From Pseudoalteromonas phenolica (lineage in GTDB: Bacteria > Pseudomonadota > Gammaproteobacteria > Enterobacterales > Alteromonadaceae): 64,000 bases of DNA. Location of the stretch: NCBI RefSeq assembly GCF_001444405.1, contig NZ_CP013187.1, forward strand, positions 3,162,001 through 3,226,000, read 5' to 3'. The notes below the pieces were generated by a model. It did not search any database, was not told the origin of the DNA, and was given only the letters and a program-made list of their open reading frames with translations. This document shows positions 7,592 to 16,602 of this stretch, one piece after another (within the stretch, counting starts at the first letter, position 1; each line of letters begins with the position of its first letter). The position numbers were made by a program, and so were the translations under genes.

Positions 7592-7619
7592 ATAATAAAG
7601 GCTTACGAAAATAAGTCAA
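7592..7619 (-). promoter_or_regulatory. Promoter of the tRNA-Ser/Arg operon
   Basis: On the minus strand TTGACT (7614-7619), a 16-bp spacer and TATTAT (7592-7597) precede tRNA-Ser by about 15 bp. These are near-consensus sigma70 boxes. Confidence 0.75.
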
Positions 7620-7763
7620 ACACTTTTATAGTAAATTATTGCCAAATGCTCATAGAATATGCAGCTTTGCTTAATCCACTGAACTTATGTTTATCTTTTA
7701 AACTAACTGGTTGAAAAGCACACCAAATTAATACTTAGTGTGGCTTGAATGCTACAAAAACAA

Positions 7764-7795
7764 AAAAGCCAGAAGAGAGAACTTCTGGCTTTTTA
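7764..7795 (-). terminator. Terminator after the DUF3718 gene
   Basis: The inverted repeat AAAAGCCAGAAG / CTTCTGGCTTTT, loop AGAGAA, has T runs on both strands. It lies just past the stop of the minus-strand gene at 7818. Confidence 0.85.
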
Positions 7796-7817
7796 GAATT
7801 AATAGAACCGGCTGTTA

Positions 7818-8192
7818 TTATAAACCAGCACGCTCTTTAATTGTACCAACTAAAGCTGAACCACCATGGCCATTACTTTCAGCCCAAGCAATATCAGCGC
7901 CATCTGCTAATTTACTTTTTGGTAAGTTCTTTACAATATACCCGCCGGCGTCTACCGCATTACTAGCAATAGCGTGACGTAATAGATTATTACCATTACA
8001 TAACACGCCATCGAAAATGTTCCTTATTTTTAGACGAGAGCTTTTAAGCTTTTTACGCAAACCACCTTTATCGTTCGCAGCAACGTATTCGCATAACGAT
8101 GCAGCTAACTGCTCATCTGCTTTTGCTGAAAAGCTAAAAGAAAAAGACGCAACAACCAGCGAAGCTGATACTAGTGCGGTAGATAATTTCAT
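7818..8192 (-). CDS. Small exported protein, DUF3718-like
   Basis: A 124-residue protein with a signal peptide (MKLSTALVSASLVVASFSFS, cleavage probably after AKA). The mature part of about 97 residues has two cysteines (ASLCEYVAANDK and GVLCNGNNLL) that may form a disulphide. I assign the DUF3718 family, common in Vibrio, Shewanella and Pseudoalteromonas, from memory of its look; function is unknown. It is monocistronic, with its own terminator, and sits between the tRNA operon and folA. Confidence 0.72.
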   Translation of the reverse strand: MKLSTALVSASLVVASFSFSFSAKADEQLAASLCEYVAANDKGGLRKKLKSSRLKIRNIFDGVLCNGNNLLRHAIASNAVDAGGYIVKNLPKSKLADGADIAWAESNGHGGSALVGTIKERAGL

Positions 8193-8271
8193 TTCGTCGA
8201 CCCTTTAATACTTTGTTCGTAACAGAATACGTATATAATTGTAGCAATCAATATAATCTATCGCAACAAAC

Positions 8272-8763
8272 TCATAACTTTTTCTGTAAAGTTACAAAGG
8301 TATAGCCATACTTATTTCTTTCATCTGGTTGATGAGATTCTGACTCAACTTCAGACCAGTTATTATCCTTTGAGTAATCAGGGAACTGAGTATCACCTTC
8401 AACATCTAAATCGATAAAGGTTAAATACAAACGTTCGGCCAATGTTAAAAACTGACCGTAAATATTACCACCGCCTATTATCATGACTTCTGATGTTCCT
8501 TCCAGTAGCGCTAATGCTGCTTCAGGGCTTGATACGACCTCTATTCCCTCAGCTTGATAAGATGTATTTCTTGTTATTACAATATTTCGACGGCCAGGTA
8601 ACGGACGACCTATTGACTCAAATGTTTTTCGCCCCATAACCACTGGCTTATCCATGGTGACACGCTTAAAATGTTGCAGGTCAGCAGGCAGATGCCATGG
8701 CATCTGATTGTCATCACCAATAATTCGATCATTAGCCATTGCTGCAATCATAGAAATAATCAT
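8272..8763 (-). CDS. folA: Dihydrofolate reductase
   Basis: This enzyme reduces dihydrofolate to tetrahydrofolate with NADPH. The 163 residues show the canonical N-terminus MIISMIAAMANDRIIG, the MPWHLPADLQHFK segment with the catalytic acidic residue, MGRKTFESIGRPLPGRRNIV (NADPH site) and the IIGGGNIY glycine motif. Length matches bacterial FolA (about 160). It lies downstream of the obgE terminator, so it probably has its own promoter in the 58-bp gap. Confidence 0.97.
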   Translation of the reverse strand: MIISMIAAMANDRIIGDDNQMPWHLPADLQHFKRVTMDKPVVMGRKTFESIGRPLPGRRNIVITRNTSYQAEGIEVVSSPEAALALLEGTSEVMIIGGGNIYGQFLTLAERLYLTFIDLDVEGDTQFPDYSKDNNWSEVESESHQPDERNKYGYTFVTLQKKL

Positions 8764-8788
8764 TCAGACTCCCTAAGTATTTAGTATT

Positions 8789-8815
8789 AAAAAAGGGCTT
8801 TCAAAGCCCTTTTTT
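8789..8815 (-). terminator. Terminator after obgE
   Basis: AAAAAAGGGCTT-TCA-AAGCCCTTTTTT forms a hairpin with a T run just past the obgE stop. Confidence 0.85.
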
Positions 8816-8821
8816 CAAAAG

Positions 8822-9979
8822 TTATCTCTCGTAGATAACCTCTACATCATAATCATCTTCATCCCAGTCGTCATCCCAATCATCGTCTTGGGCGTTTTTC
8901 TTAGCTTCACGATGATAGGTATCCCACTTGAATTCGACTTCTTCTTCCGTTTGCTCTTCTTCAAATTTATCTTTTGGCATGCTTTCAAGCAACGCCATAA
9001 TGTCATAACAAAGCGGTTGAGTATTTTGTTTGTTCGCAGCTGAAATGCGATAGACTACTTCTGCATCTAGTTCTTCTGCGATGCGTGAGCATGTTTCTTC
9101 CATTTCGTCTTCTGGTAGCAAGTCAATTTTATTAAGGACTAACCAGCGAGGCTTTTCAGCTAACTTAGGACTATACTGATGAAGTTCATTAATGATAGAA
9201 AAGGCGTTATCAACCGGATCAGTTCCATCAATTGGCATTACATCAACAATATGTAGTAGCACGCGACATCGCTCTAAGTGTTTAAGAAAGCGTATACCTA
9301 ATCCAGCACCATCAGAAGCACCTTCAATAAGACCTGGAATATCTGCAATCACAAACGATTTGCTCGCTTCTGGGCGAACTACACCAAGGTTCGGTACTAA
9401 AGTTGTAAACGGGTAATCAGCGACTTTAGGTTTAGCTGCTGAAACGCTTCGGATAAACGTCGACTTACCAGCATTTGGTAGACCAAGCAGTCCAACATCA
9501 GCAAGTAACATGAGTTCTAACTTAAGGTTACGAACCTCACCTGGCGTACCCAATGTTTTTTGTCTTGGCGCTCGGTTTACACTCGATTTAAAACGCGTAT
9601 TACCTAAACCATGAAAACCACCTTTAGCAACAAGCAACTTTTGACCGTGCTGTGTTAAATCACCTAAACACTCTTCTGTGTCTTCGTCAGTTACGCGTGT
9701 GCCTACAGGCACCTTAAGGAAAAGGTCAGCACCTTTCTTACCCGTACAGTTTCTCGATTGCCCATTGGTGCCTCGCTCAGCTCGATGGAATCGCTCAAAC
9801 TGATAGTCAATCAATGTATTCCAGTTTTCATCAGCAACGAGATAAACACTACCGCCATCACCACCATCACCGCCATCAGGACCACCATCAGGAACATACT
9901 TTTCACGGCGAAATGACACTATGCCACTGCCGCCGTCGCCAGCTTCAGCTCTAATTACAACTTCATCGACAAACTTCAT
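8822..9979 (-). CDS. obgE: Obg-family GTPase, ribosome assembly
   Basis: An essential GTPase acting in 50S ribosome assembly and stress control. I choose the ATG at 9979 (385 residues, MKFVDEVVIRAEAGDGGSG) because this is the conserved Obg start; an in-frame ATG 15 codons upstream adds a non-homologous extension. The order is a glycine-rich Obg fold (about 1-158), a G domain with P-loop GLPNAGKSTF, DIPGL and NKID motifs, and a very acidic Asp/Trp-rich tail. It is downstream of rplU-rpmA, the usual bacterial order, but a terminator separates it from rpmA. Confidence 0.96.
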   Translation of the reverse strand: MKFVDEVVIRAEAGDGGSGIVSFRREKYVPDGGPDGGDGGDGGSVYLVADENWNTLIDYQFERFHRAERGTNGQSRNCTGKKGADLFLKVPVGTRVTDEDTEECLGDLTQHGQKLLVAKGGFHGLGNTRFKSSVNRAPRQKTLGTPGEVRNLKLELMLLADVGLLGLPNAGKSTFIRSVSAAKPKVADYPFTTLVPNLGVVRPEASKSFVIADIPGLIEGASDGAGLGIRFLKHLERCRVLLHIVDVMPIDGTDPVDNAFSIINELHQYSPKLAEKPRWLVLNKIDLLPEDEMEETCSRIAEELDAEVVYRISAANKQNTQPLCYDIMALLESMPKDKFEEEQTEEEVEFKWDTYHREAKKNAQDDDWDDDWDEDDYDVEVIYER

Positions 9980-10085
9980 GGTTTCTCTCTGTTTTGGGAG
10001 GTCTGATAGCAAATTATAACTCAAGCAATTGCTTCTTGCTCGCTAGAGTTGTGTTGCTAGATAAAGACCCTAATAATTTATATAC

Positions 10086-10116
10086 AAAAAAAAACCCCGC
10101 CGTAGCGGGGTTTTTC
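10086..10116 (-). terminator. Terminator between rpmA and obgE
   Basis: AAAAACCCCGC-CGTA-GCGGGGTTTTT is a strong hairpin with a T tail immediately after the rpmA stop. Confidence 0.9.
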
Positions 10117-10130
10117 TAAATCTTTACCGA

Positions 10131-10388
10131 TTACTCAGCAACGATGCTAACGTATTTACGGTTTAAAGGACCTTTAGTTTCGAAAACTACTTTACCATCT
10201 GCTTTTGCAAAGATAGTGTGGTCTTTACCGATACCTGCGTTAGAACCAGCGTGGAACTTAGTACCACGTTGACGAACAATGATGCTACCCGCTAAAACTG
10301 ATTCGCCGCCGAAACGCTTAACACCTAGGCGTTTACTTTCTGAATCGCGACCGTTACGAGTACTACCAGCTGCCTTCTTATGTGCCAT
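10131..10388 (-). CDS. rpmA: 50S ribosomal protein L27
   Basis: An 85-residue L27 beginning MAHKKAAGSTRNGRDS, with the family's GGESVLAGSIIVRQRGTKFH core. The N-terminus reaches towards the peptidyl transferase centre. It follows rplU by 19 bp in the standard rplU-rpmA operon. Confidence 0.98.
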   Translation of the reverse strand: MAHKKAAGSTRNGRDSESKRLGVKRFGGESVLAGSIIVRQRGTKFHAGSNAGIGKDHTIFAKADGKVVFETKGPLNRKYVSIVAE

Positions 10389-10407
10389 CTTTCTGTACCT
10401 CTAAAAA

Positions 10408-10719
10408 TTAAGCGCTAATGCCAGTGATTTTAACTTCAGTGAACCACTGACGGTGGCCCATCTGCTTACGAGAATGCTTACGACGTCTAAACTTAACAAT
10501 CTTAACCTTCTCACCGCGACCGTGTGAAACAACTTCAGCTGTCACTTTACCACCGTTTACGAACGGTGCACCGATCTCGATTTTCTCACCATCAGCAACT
10601 AAAAGTACTGAATCGAACTCAACTGCTGCACCAGTCTCAACGTCTAGTTTCTCTAGACGAATTGTTTGACCTTCAGTCACACGGTGCTGTTTACCACCAC
10701 TTTGGAAAACCGCGTACAT
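10408..10719 (-). CDS. rplU: 50S ribosomal protein L21
   Basis: A 103-residue L21 with the canonical MYAVFQSGGKQHRV start and the KFRRRKHSRKQMGHRQ C-terminal RNA-binding motif. It is the first gene of rplU-rpmA, with GGAG upstream of the ATG. Confidence 0.98.
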   Translation of the reverse strand: MYAVFQSGGKQHRVTEGQTIRLEKLDVETGAAVEFDSVLLVADGEKIEIGAPFVNGGKVTAEVVSHGRGEKVKIVKFRRRKHSRKQMGHRQWFTEVKITGISA

Positions 10720-10779
10720 ATTTAACTCCGTTGTGCGCCCTCAAATCGACGCAACTTAATATTCTTCAATAGGGCGCGA

Positions 10780-10808
10780 AGTTTACGCTAATGTGAAACT
10801 TCACGCAA
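10780..10808 (-). promoter_or_regulatory. rplU promoter with GC-rich discriminator
   Basis: On the minus strand TTGCGT (10803-10808), a 17-bp spacer and TAAACT (10780-10785) are followed by TCGCGCCC. The GC-rich discriminator is typical of growth-rate and ppGpp-controlled promoters. The rest of the 389-bp gap (10720-11108) to the divergent ispB shows no gene. Confidence 0.65.
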
Positions 10809-11063
10809 CCCTATTTTTGTAGATTTTGCATAAAAATTAGCTACGACGAGGGCGAATTACTATTTTGTGACAGTCTATCGAAAAATCCCTGTAAACCAAA
10901 GCTATTTTTCGACGATTTATCGGCTTTCAAACAACCCAAATCAAGCTTTTTAAAACAGTGACCAAACACCTACATTTCTGTCTAATTAGTAGGCAAACTA
11001 TTAATTTAATAGTTTTTTTGATCTCATTCACGACTAATTATCGAGCTTACGTAATTTTTGTAG

Positions 11064-11069
11064 TACAAT
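11064..11069 (+). promoter_or_regulatory. Candidate -10 box of ispB
   Basis: TACAAT followed by TCGCGCG lies 40 bp before the ispB ATG. No good -35 box is visible, so confidence is low. Confidence 0.35.
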
Positions 11070-11108
11070 TCGCGCGTTTTATCATTACCAAACTCGGCTC
11101 GGAGCAAG

Positions 11109-12080
11109 ATGGATATCAAAGCTATCCAGACGTTAATTGCAGATGACATGCAAGACGTCAATCAACTTATTCATGCACAAATGCAATCAGATGTGGCTTT
11201 AGTAAATCAACTAGGCTTATACATCGTGAATAGTGGCGGAAAGCGCATAAGACCAATGCTTACCTTACTTGCAGCCCGCGCGCTTGGTTGTAACGACAAC
11301 AAGCATATAACGCTTGCAACAATTGTTGAATTTATTCATACCGCCACACTACTCCATGATGATGTGGTTGATGAGTCCGCGTTAAGAAGAGGTGAACCGA
11401 CTGCAAACGCGGAGTTTGGAAACGCCGCAAGTGTTTTAGTCGGAGATTTTATTTACACGCGCTCATTTCAGCTTATGGTCGGCTTACAAAATATGCAAGT
11501 AATGCAAATCCTAGCCGATGCAACCAACATCATCGCAGAAGGTGAAGTGCTGCAATTAATGAACTGTAATGACCCTGATACAACTGAACAGAGTTATATG
11601 CAGGTTATCTATAGTAAAACAGCTAAACTGTTTGAGGCGGCCACCCAGCTACCAGCAGTAGTGCTTGAACAAAGCATAGAAGTGCAAGAAGCTCTAAAAC
11701 TATATGGCATGCACTTAGGCACAGCTTTCCAGCTTGTTGATGATGTTTTGGATTACAGTGCTAACGCCGAGCAGATGGGTAAAAACTTGGGCGATGATTT
11801 AGCTGAAGGCAAGCCTACATTACCGCTTATTTATGCAATGCAAAAAGGCACTGAACAACAAGTGGCGCAAATTCGGGAAGCCATTGAAACAGGTAATGGT
11901 ATGCAGTTCTTAGATGACATCTTAGCAACTTTATCTGATACAAAAGCGCTTGATTTCGCTATGGAAAAAGCACGTGGTGAAGCACAAAAAGCCATTGATT
12001 ATTTGAGTATTTTGCCCGATTCTGATTATAAGCAAGCACTTATAGCTTTAGCTAACTTATCTGTTTCTAGAGACCATTAA
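11109..12080 (+). CDS. ispB: Octaprenyl diphosphate synthase
   Basis: This trans-prenyltransferase makes the octaprenyl side chain of ubiquinone and menaquinone. The 323 residues carry both aspartate-rich motifs: LLHDDVVDESALRRG (first, about 82-96) and QLVDDVLDYS (second, about 209). Gene order next to rplU-rpmA-obgE, transcribed divergently, matches other gammaproteobacteria. The ATG at 11109 has GGAGCAAG upstream. Chain length (C40) is assumed from the family. Confidence 0.94.
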   Translation: MDIKAIQTLIADDMQDVNQLIHAQMQSDVALVNQLGLYIVNSGGKRIRPMLTLLAARALGCNDNKHITLATIVEFIHTATLLHDDVVDESALRRGEPTANAEFGNAASVLVGDFIYTRSFQLMVGLQNMQVMQILADATNIIAEGEVLQLMNCNDPDTTEQSYMQVIYSKTAKLFEAATQLPAVVLEQSIEVQEALKLYGMHLGTAFQLVDDVLDYSANAEQMGKNLGDDLAEGKPTLPLIYAMQKGTEQQVAQIREAIETGNGMQFLDDILATLSDTKALDFAMEKARGEAQKAIDYLSILPDSDYKQALIALANLSVSRDH

Positions 12081-12097
12081 TAAAAGTCTTTTAAATG

Positions 12098-12125
12098 AAA
12101 AAAGCCAGCAAATGCTGGCTTTTTT
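12098..12125. terminator. Bidirectional terminator between ispB and lptG
   Basis: AAAAAAGCCAGC-AAAT-GCTGGCTTTTTT has T runs on both strands and separates two convergent genes. Confidence 0.88.
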
Positions 12126-12142
12126 CATTTAAATTCAACACT

Positions 12143-13210
12143 CTACTGTTGACGCTTCAATAAAACGGTCGCTACCAATACAAACAAAACGGCCGGCATC
12201 GCGGCTCCTATAAATGCTGGGACATTATAAACCATAACAATTGGGCCAAATATTTCATTGCTTAAATGAAATGCTAAGCCAGTCACAACTCCCATGATAA
12301 TGCGTGCACCCATACTAACAGAACGAAGTGGACCAAAGATAAAAGACAATGCGACCAACAACATCACTGCGATTGTTAGAGGCTGCATCACTTTTCGCCA
12401 CAGTGCCAAATCATAGGTGCTCGTATCTTGCTCATTCTGGGCTAGGTATGCCAAATACGACATCAACCCCTTGAAAGAAAGTGATTCAGGATCCACTGAA
12501 ACTACGTCTAACTTCTCAGCTGTCAGCTGAGAAGCATAGAGCATTGACTCACTATATTGAGTCGTAATTTTCTCATCTGCCACTATCATTTCTTCAACGC
12601 CTTGGAATTGCCACCCTTGAGGAACACTCTTTGCAACCTCAACTCGGGTTACTTTCATTAATGATAACGAATCGTCGAAATGGTAAATACTGACATCTTT
12701 TAGGTCACCTGTTTGCTCAACGTTTCCAATATTGATGAAGTTATTGCCATCTTTTGCCCAAACACCTTGTTGAGCATTGAAGACCTCTCCACCATATATG
12801 GCATGATTTCGGATCTGCTTCGCCATTTTTTCAGATTGTGGTACCCCCCATTCCCCTAATGCCATCATACAAAGAGCTAAAATAATCGCCGTTTTCATGA
12901 CCGAGGCTATGATTTGTAACCTTGACCAACCTGCTGCTTGCATAACTACAAGTTCACTACTTGAAGCCAACGCCCCTAATCCCATTAAACCACCGATCAA
13001 TGCAGCCATAGGGAAAAACACAACAATGTCAGAAGGCATACTATATAAGGTGTAAAGTAGAGCCGCTCCTATGTCATAAGTTCCCCGCCCGACAGACTTC
13101 AACTGCTCGATAAACTTAATCAAGGTGTTAATACCAACAAAAACCAATAGAGCAAAACTCGTTGTTTGTAGGATACTGCGGCCTAAATACCAATCTAACG
13201 TTTTCATCAT
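12143..13210 (-). CDS. lptG: LPS export ABC transporter permease LptG
   Basis: With LptF and the LptB ATPase this inner-membrane protein extracts lipopolysaccharide and feeds it to the LptC-LptA bridge. The 355 residues start MMKTLDWYLGRSILQ, have about three N-terminal membrane helices, a periplasmic beta-jellyroll of about 160 residues and three C-terminal helices, as in the YjgQ family. It overlaps lptF by 4 bp. Confidence 0.95.
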   Translation of the reverse strand: MMKTLDWYLGRSILQTTSFALLVFVGINTLIKFIEQLKSVGRGTYDIGAALLYTLYSMPSDIVVFFPMAALIGGLMGLGALASSSELVVMQAAGWSRLQIIASVMKTAIILALCMMALGEWGVPQSEKMAKQIRNHAIYGGEVFNAQQGVWAKDGNNFINIGNVEQTGDLKDVSIYHFDDSLSLMKVTRVEVAKSVPQGWQFQGVEEMIVADEKITTQYSESMLYASQLTAEKLDVVSVDPESLSFKGLMSYLAYLAQNEQDTSTYDLALWRKVMQPLTIAVMLLVALSFIFGPLRSVSMGARIIMGVVTGLAFHLSNEIFGPIVMVYNVPAFIGAAMPAVLFVLVATVLLKRQQ

Positions 13211-14319
13211 GCTGTTTGTGCTCGCTTAGCAAATAATGAACGCAACCAGACGCCAAATGGACGGCCTTTTGCTATTAAATATGCGCCTATAAACAATGCG
13301 CTAATATGAATCCACCATAGTCCTACCCCGGTCGGTACTTTGCCTTCTGCCACTAAGAATTTACCAGCATTAAGAAGAATAAAATAACCTAGGTATAAAC
13401 CAATTGCTGGCACCAACTTAGCAAATTTGCCTTGTCGAGGATTTACAACACTAAGGGGAACCGCCATCAAAGTGAGTAAAATAATCGAGATAGGTGTTGA
13501 AAGGCGAAGTTGAAATTGTGCTATGGCTTCAGGCGTACCAAGTTCAAGTAACTGCATTGACGGAATTGCTTCTAACTTACGACGCTGATGCTCAATTTCT
13601 TGCTCTTGGATCTGTACTTGATATGTTCCAAACTCTGTTTTACTCAAAGCTTGGCTTTGACCATCGGTTTCAAAGCGGAAGCCATTATCAAGTTGTAATT
13701 GTTGCTCGCCACTTTCTTGCTCGATTACACGCCCTGTTTGAGCATATACCAAACGTGCTGACTGTGAGGATTCTTTCTCAGGTAACTGAGCAACAAATAC
13801 TTTATTTAATTCTCTACCTTGCTGATTGATATCGTGAATGAATACGACCGCTTTTTCATTGCCAGTTTGCTGGAAACGACCAGCCCTTAAACTCGACAAG
13901 CCTGCATCAGCTTCAGCTTGTTCTTTAAGCTGATATTCTTTTTCATTAGCCCAAGGTGCCACATACATACTTAATACACCAGCCAAAAGAGCAAATACTA
14001 CGCTTGAAGCAAGCGTCACACGCACTACATACCACTCACTGACGCCACACGCTTTAAGTACGGTCATTTCACTGTCGGCATAAATACGGCTGTAAGCTAA
14101 AATAACCCCTAAAAACAAGCTTAAAGGAAGTATATAAACTGCCAATTGAGGTAACTTAAGTGCCAAATATGAAAGAATTAAATTGCTTGGTGTGCCTCCA
14201 TCACTTGCATCACTTAAAATTCTGACAAACTTTTGCGAGACAAAAATAGTCATTAAAGTGAGAAAGACAGCAACTTGCGACTTCAAGACTTCAGCTGTTA
14301 GGTAGCGAAAAATTAGCAA
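13207..14319 (-). CDS. lptF: LPS export ABC transporter permease LptF
   Basis: Partner of LptG in the LptB2FG extractor. The 370 residues begin MLIFRYLTAEVLKSQ and show the same helix-jellyroll-helix plan, with LRLSTPISIILLTLMAVPLS marking the conserved fourth membrane segment. It is first in the lptFG operon and divergent from pepA across a 195-bp gap with no recognised site. Confidence 0.95.
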   Translation of the reverse strand: MLIFRYLTAEVLKSQVAVFLTLMTIFVSQKFVRILSDASDGGTPSNLILSYLALKLPQLAVYILPLSLFLGVILAYSRIYADSEMTVLKACGVSEWYVVRVTLASSVVFALLAGVLSMYVAPWANEKEYQLKEQAEADAGLSSLRAGRFQQTGNEKAVVFIHDINQQGRELNKVFVAQLPEKESSQSARLVYAQTGRVIEQESGEQQLQLDNGFRFETDGQSQALSKTEFGTYQVQIQEQEIEHQRRKLEAIPSMQLLELGTPEAIAQFQLRLSTPISIILLTLMAVPLSVVNPRQGKFAKLVPAIGLYLGYFILLNAGKFLVAEGKVPTGVGLWWIHISALFIGAYLIAKGRPFGVWLRSLFAKRAQTA

Positions 14320-14514
14320 AATATGCCCCTATAAAACATCGTGTTTCACTGGAATAGTAGGAAAAATTGAGTAAACTGATTATTTTAGTCAGTTTATTAT
14401 ATGTCATCAAAACCAAATATCATACTAAGCATACTAGATAATCATGCATTTATGATATGGATAAGCGAAGACAGATAAAGTTCAAAAAGACATAATTTAG
14501 ACTCAGGAGTCACA

Positions 14515-16023
14515 ATGGAATTCAGCGTAAAAAGTGGTAGCCCCGAAAAACAGCGCAGTGCCTGTATTGTAGTTGGCGTTTATGAACCGCGTCGTTTGTC
14601 TCCAATCGGTGAGCAGCTGGATAAGATCAGTGAAGGTTACATTTCTAATTTACTTCGTCGTGGTGACTTAGAAGGTAAGCCTGGTCAAGTATTACTACTT
14701 CATCATGTTCCAAACATCTTAAGTGAGCGCGTACTACTTGTTGGTTGCGGTAAAGAACGTGAACTAGATGACAAACAATATAAACAAATCATCTCTAAAA
14801 CGATCAACACATTAAACGAGACAGGCTCAATGGAAGCGGTGTGCTTCTTAACTGAGCAACATGTTAAAGGTCGTGATACTTACTGGAAAGTTCGTCAAGC
14901 AGTAGAAACAACACAAGACTGCTTGTATACATTTAATCAGTTAAAAAGCAAAAAAACAGATCCACGTCGCCCACTACGTAAAATCGTATTCAACGTACCA
15001 ACGCGTCGCGAGTTAACCATTGGCGAAAACGCCATTGAGCATGGCCTTGCCGTTGCTGCTGGTGCAAAACTGTGTAAAGACGTAGCCAATATGCCACCAA
15101 ACATCTGTAACCCTCGTTACTTAGGTGAGCAAGCTCAAGAATTAGAATCTTTTGACAACATTTCTGTAAATCTAGTCGGTGAAAAAGAAATGGAAGAATT
15201 AGGTATGCACTCATACCTAGCAGTTGGTCGTGGCAGTGATAACGAATCAGTCATGTCTGTCATTCACTACAATGGCGCACCAGAAGAACAAGCGCCTGTC
15301 GTTTTTGTAGGTAAAGGTCTGACATTCGATTCGGGGGGTATTTCAATTAAGCCTGGCGAAGCCATGGACGAAATGAAATACGACATGGGTGGCGCCGCAG
15401 GCGTACTGGGTTTAATGCGCACAGTTGCAGAACTTCAGTTGCCAATTAACGTCATTGGTGTGCTAGCTGGCTGTGAAAACATGCCAAGCTCAAACGCATA
15501 CCGTCCGGGCGATATCCTCACTACTATGTCAGGCCAAACAGTTGAAGTACTTAATACAGATGCGGAAGGTCGTTTAGTATTATGTGACGCGCTTACTTAT
15601 GTTGAAGCGTTCGAGCCGGAAATCGTAGTTGACGTAGCAACTCTGACAGGTGCCTGTATTGTGGCATTGGGTGCGCATGCAACGGGTTTACTGTCAAATC
15701 ACAACCCGCTTGCCCATGACTTATTAAAAGCATCAGAGCAAAGTGGTGACCGCGCATGGCAACTACCACTGTGGGATGACTATCACGAGCAACTTGAAAG
15801 CCCATTCGCTGACTTCACTAATTTAGGCGGTCGAGCAGCAGGTACTATTACAGCAGCTTGCTTCTTATCTAAGTTCACCAAAAAATATAATTGGGCACAC
15901 TTAGACATTGCAGGTACAGCTTGGAAGAGTGGTAAAAACAAAGGCGCGACAGGTCGCCCTGTACCTATGTTGACACAATACCTATTAAATCGTGTGGGGC
16001 CAACTGAAACCCAAGCAGATTAA
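14515..16023 (+). CDS. pepA: Leucyl aminopeptidase (M17)
   Basis: This is a cytosolic dimetal aminopeptidase; in E. coli PepA also binds DNA in carAB regulation and cer recombination. The 502 residues show the M17 metal and catalytic motifs GKGLTFDSGGISIKPG (Lys, Asp), YDMGGAAG and the signature NTDAEGRLVL. AGGAG precedes the ATG. It is the first gene of a pepA-holC-valS cluster, an order conserved in gammaproteobacteria. Confidence 0.97.
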   Translation: MEFSVKSGSPEKQRSACIVVGVYEPRRLSPIGEQLDKISEGYISNLLRRGDLEGKPGQVLLLHHVPNILSERVLLVGCGKERELDDKQYKQIISKTINTLNETGSMEAVCFLTEQHVKGRDTYWKVRQAVETTQDCLYTFNQLKSKKTDPRRPLRKIVFNVPTRRELTIGENAIEHGLAVAAGAKLCKDVANMPPNICNPRYLGEQAQELESFDNISVNLVGEKEMEELGMHSYLAVGRGSDNESVMSVIHYNGAPEEQAPVVFVGKGLTFDSGGISIKPGEAMDEMKYDMGGAAGVLGLMRTVAELQLPINVIGVLAGCENMPSSNAYRPGDILTTMSGQTVEVLNTDAEGRLVLCDALTYVEAFEPEIVVDVATLTGACIVALGAHATGLLSNHNPLAHDLLKASEQSGDRAWQLPLWDDYHEQLESPFADFTNLGGRAAGTITAACFLSKFTKKYNWAHLDIAGTAWKSGKNKGATGRPVPMLTQYLLNRVGPTETQAD

Positions 16024-16133
16024 CCACTGTGAGTGATTGATGGTCAGTTCGTTCTGTGTCAAAATGCGGGTTTATTTTGAACGCTTATTTTAACCCTGAA
16101 AAACCGTTAAAATATGTAATTTGAAGCGAATTT

Positions 16134-16580
16134 ATGACCATCAACGCACGATTTTATGTGTTAAAACAAAATAATGAGCCGGAAGCATCTATCCCGGCTC
16201 ATTTTGATCTTGCCGCTCGCGCTGCCGCGAAGCAGTTTAGAGCTGGCCATCGTGTGTTTATCTACGTCGATTCGATTGATGACGCCCATCTGATTGATGA
16301 GCAATTATGGTGTTTCGAACCCGATAGTTTTGTGCCCCACAACCTGCAAGGCGAAGGCCCTAAAGGCGGTGCCCCTGTCGAGATTGGCCAAACACCTCCC
16401 GTTGGTAGACGCAATGTGCTAATTAATTTAGCCACCACCCTACCCGACTTTATAAGACGCTTCAGTCAGGTATATGATTTTGTACCGACGGAGCAAAACG
16501 CCAAGCAAGCCGCGCGTCAGCGCTTTGTGCACTTACGTCAGCTTGGCGCCAATATTTCAACTCAAGAAATTGAAAATTAA
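16134..16580 (+). CDS. holC: DNA polymerase III subunit chi
   Basis: The chi subunit links the clamp loader (with psi, HolD) to single-stranded DNA-binding protein. The 148 residues start MTINARFYVLKQ and have the characteristic RVFIYVDSIDDAHLIDEQLW and PVLINL-type segments (RRNVLINLATTLP). Position between pepA and valS supports the call. It begins 110 bp after pepA and ends 22 bp before valS. Confidence 0.94.
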   Translation: MTINARFYVLKQNNEPEASIPAHFDLAARAAAKQFRAGHRVFIYVDSIDDAHLIDEQLWCFEPDSFVPHNLQGEGPKGGAPVEIGQTPPVGRRNVLINLATTLPDFIRRFSQVYDFVPTEQNAKQAARQRFVHLRQLGANISTQEIEN

Positions 16581-16602
16581 GCACTAATTAAGGTTCTGTG
16601 AA

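Noticed and set aside
6989..7614. Short plus-strand frames reading MADAGGFEPPTAWFVARYS across the tRNA genes
   Set aside because: They are translations of the antisense strand of tRNA-Arg and tRNA-Ser genes, a well-known annotation artefact.
7738..7977. 79-codon plus-strand frame
   Set aside because: It runs through a terminator hairpin and is antisense to the DUF3718 gene.
13494..13829. 111-codon plus-strand frame inside lptF
   Set aside because: Antisense shadow of lptF without a ribosome site or recognisable domain.
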